Assembly: GCA_937897005.1 (NCBI GenBank)
Contig: CALCOQ010000230.1
Span: 1-6,480 of the forward strand
Reading direction: 5' to 3'
DNA length: 6,480 bases
From: an uncultured euryarchaeote
GTDB taxonomy: Archaea; Thermoplasmatota; Poseidoniia; Poseidoniales; Poseidoniaceae
Within the stretch, counting starts at the first letter, position 1. Every line of letters begins with the position of its first letter. The notes beneath the pieces were generated by a model that worked only from the letters and a program-made list of their open reading frames with translations, was not told the DNA's origin and ran no database searches. Positions 5,919 through 6,480 of this stretch are shown in pieces. A program made the translations under genes and the position numbers.

Positions 5919-6480
5919 GTGGACATTCTCAGTCATGCTCTTATCGGGGCTATTATTGCACAATTTTGTCTATGGAGAATGGAAAATGAAAGAACTCGTA
6001 GAAGATTGGTGGTGATTGGGGCATTATTGGCTATGGCCCCTGATTTAACCAACATTCCACTCTATCTGCACGTAGGCTCATTGAATGAAAGGTTCTTGTG
6101 GCTCCCTTATCATTCCGACTGGAATGGATATCGTGCCAACCATCCATGGATGGTTCTAGGATGGGAAATCAGCCATTCATTGGTGATCGCTGCTTTTGGA
6201 GTCTGGCTACTACGTCGCAAAGGATATGCGATCTGGCCCGCACTGTGTTGGGCTTCGCATTCATTGGTGGATATCCTCAGTCACACTGGCGAGTGGGCAA
6301 CTGTTCCTCTATGGCCCCTGTACATCCAAATCGAAGGATTCGCCGACCCTTGGAAGTGGACACCTGTAGGTTGGGCCATCTCAAACGCTGTTATTTTCAC
6401 ATTCTTCATCTTGGCTTCCCAGCGCTTACAAAGATGGAGAGAGGGGTGGCCGGAGATGTTGCTTCCTGTCGATGCGTGGC
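5919..6480 (+). CDS. YdjM-like membrane-bound putative metal-dependent hydrolase, 3' end beyond window
   Basis: The frame is open from GTG 5919 to the window edge, giving 187 codons with no stop. The N-terminus MDILSHALIGA is typical of PF04307/YdjM-type proteins, which usually open with a similar Met-Asp-x-Leu-x-His-Ala motif. Further marks are APDL (40-43), the histidines of NHPW (74-77) and WEISHSLV (82-89), and SHSLVDILSHTGEWATVPLW (113-132). The last corresponds to the family's His-x-x-x-Asp segment followed by a Pro-Leu-x-Pro stretch. Hydrophobic helices appear at about 5-19, 29-50, 84-98, 103-120 and 149-167, so it is an integral membrane protein. H6, D42, H86, H114, D118 and H122 are candidate metal ligands. 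Hydrolase activity for this family is mostly predicted, and the substrate is unknown. GTG is chosen because it gives exactly the family N-terminus; GGTAGG lies just upstream but is too close to be a strong ribosome site. The downstream ATG at 5979 would lose the conserved first helix. Confidence 0.82.
   Translation, partial: MDILSHALIGAIIAQFCLWRMENERTRRRLVVIGALLAMAPDLTNIPLYLHVGSLNERFLWLPYHSDWNGYRANHPWMVLGWEISHSLVIAAFGVWLLRRKGYAIWPALCWASHSLVDILSHTGEWATVPLWPLYIQIEGFADPWKWTPVGWAISNAVIFTFFILASQRLQRWREGWPEMLLPVDAW

Noticed and set aside
5393..5989. 198-codon plus-strand frame antisense to the transporter
   Set aside because: It lies mostly opposite a clear membrane-protein gene, its translation has no recognisable family features, and it overlaps in a different frame the better-supported GTG-started gene at 5919.
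1..6480. tRNA or rRNA genes, CRISPR arrays, insertion sequences, attachment sites
   Set aside because: Genes fill nearly the whole window; the only gaps are 60, 4, 42 and 74 bp. None holds a cloverleaf, regular spaced repeats or terminal inverted repeats, and no protein resembles a transposase or integrase.

Overview
The window looks like a compact piece of an archaeal chromosome. The strongest clue is a diphthine synthase (Dph5/DphB) gene at the left edge: diphthamide modification of elongation factor 2 occurs only in archaea and eukaryotes, and intronless, tightly packed genes in possible operons rule against a eukaryote. The bacterial-style amino-acid genes and the composition (roughly 45-50% GC by eye) would suit a marine planktonic euryarchaeon such as Marine Group II/III (Poseidoniales and relatives). 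That placement is an inference from the overall look of the proteins, not from a database match.

Layout. Plus strand, 15-860: diphthine synthase. Plus strand, 921-2657: a 578-residue protein I do not recognise, with a basic N-terminus, a short P-E-G repeat linker and a helical, acidic C-terminal half. It ends tail to tail, with a 9-bp overlap, against a minus-strand gene set that is read from right to left: an EamA/DMT-family ten-helix transporter (4885-5844), then a cystathionine beta-synthase-type PLP enzyme (3814-4842), then a cystathionine gamma-lyase/gamma-synthase-type PLP enzyme (2649-3809). A 74-bp divergent intergenic region separates the transporter from a plus-strand gene that begins with GTG at 5919 and runs off the right edge. 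That last gene encodes a YdjM-like (PF04307-type) membrane protein.

How the genes fit together. The CBS-like and CGL-like genes are 4 bp apart. Together they would convert homocysteine plus serine to cystathionine and then to cysteine, which is the reverse transsulfuration pathway. The transporter upstream on the same strand could handle a related metabolite, since some EamA-family members export cysteine or O-acetylserine, but the substrate cannot be read from the sequence. The two plus-strand genes at the left may be co-transcribed, as only 60 bp separates them.

I found no mobile element, CRISPR array, tRNA or rRNA. Apart from the unknown 578-residue protein, the window is ordinary core or metabolic sequence. 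No clear new multi-gene system is visible.
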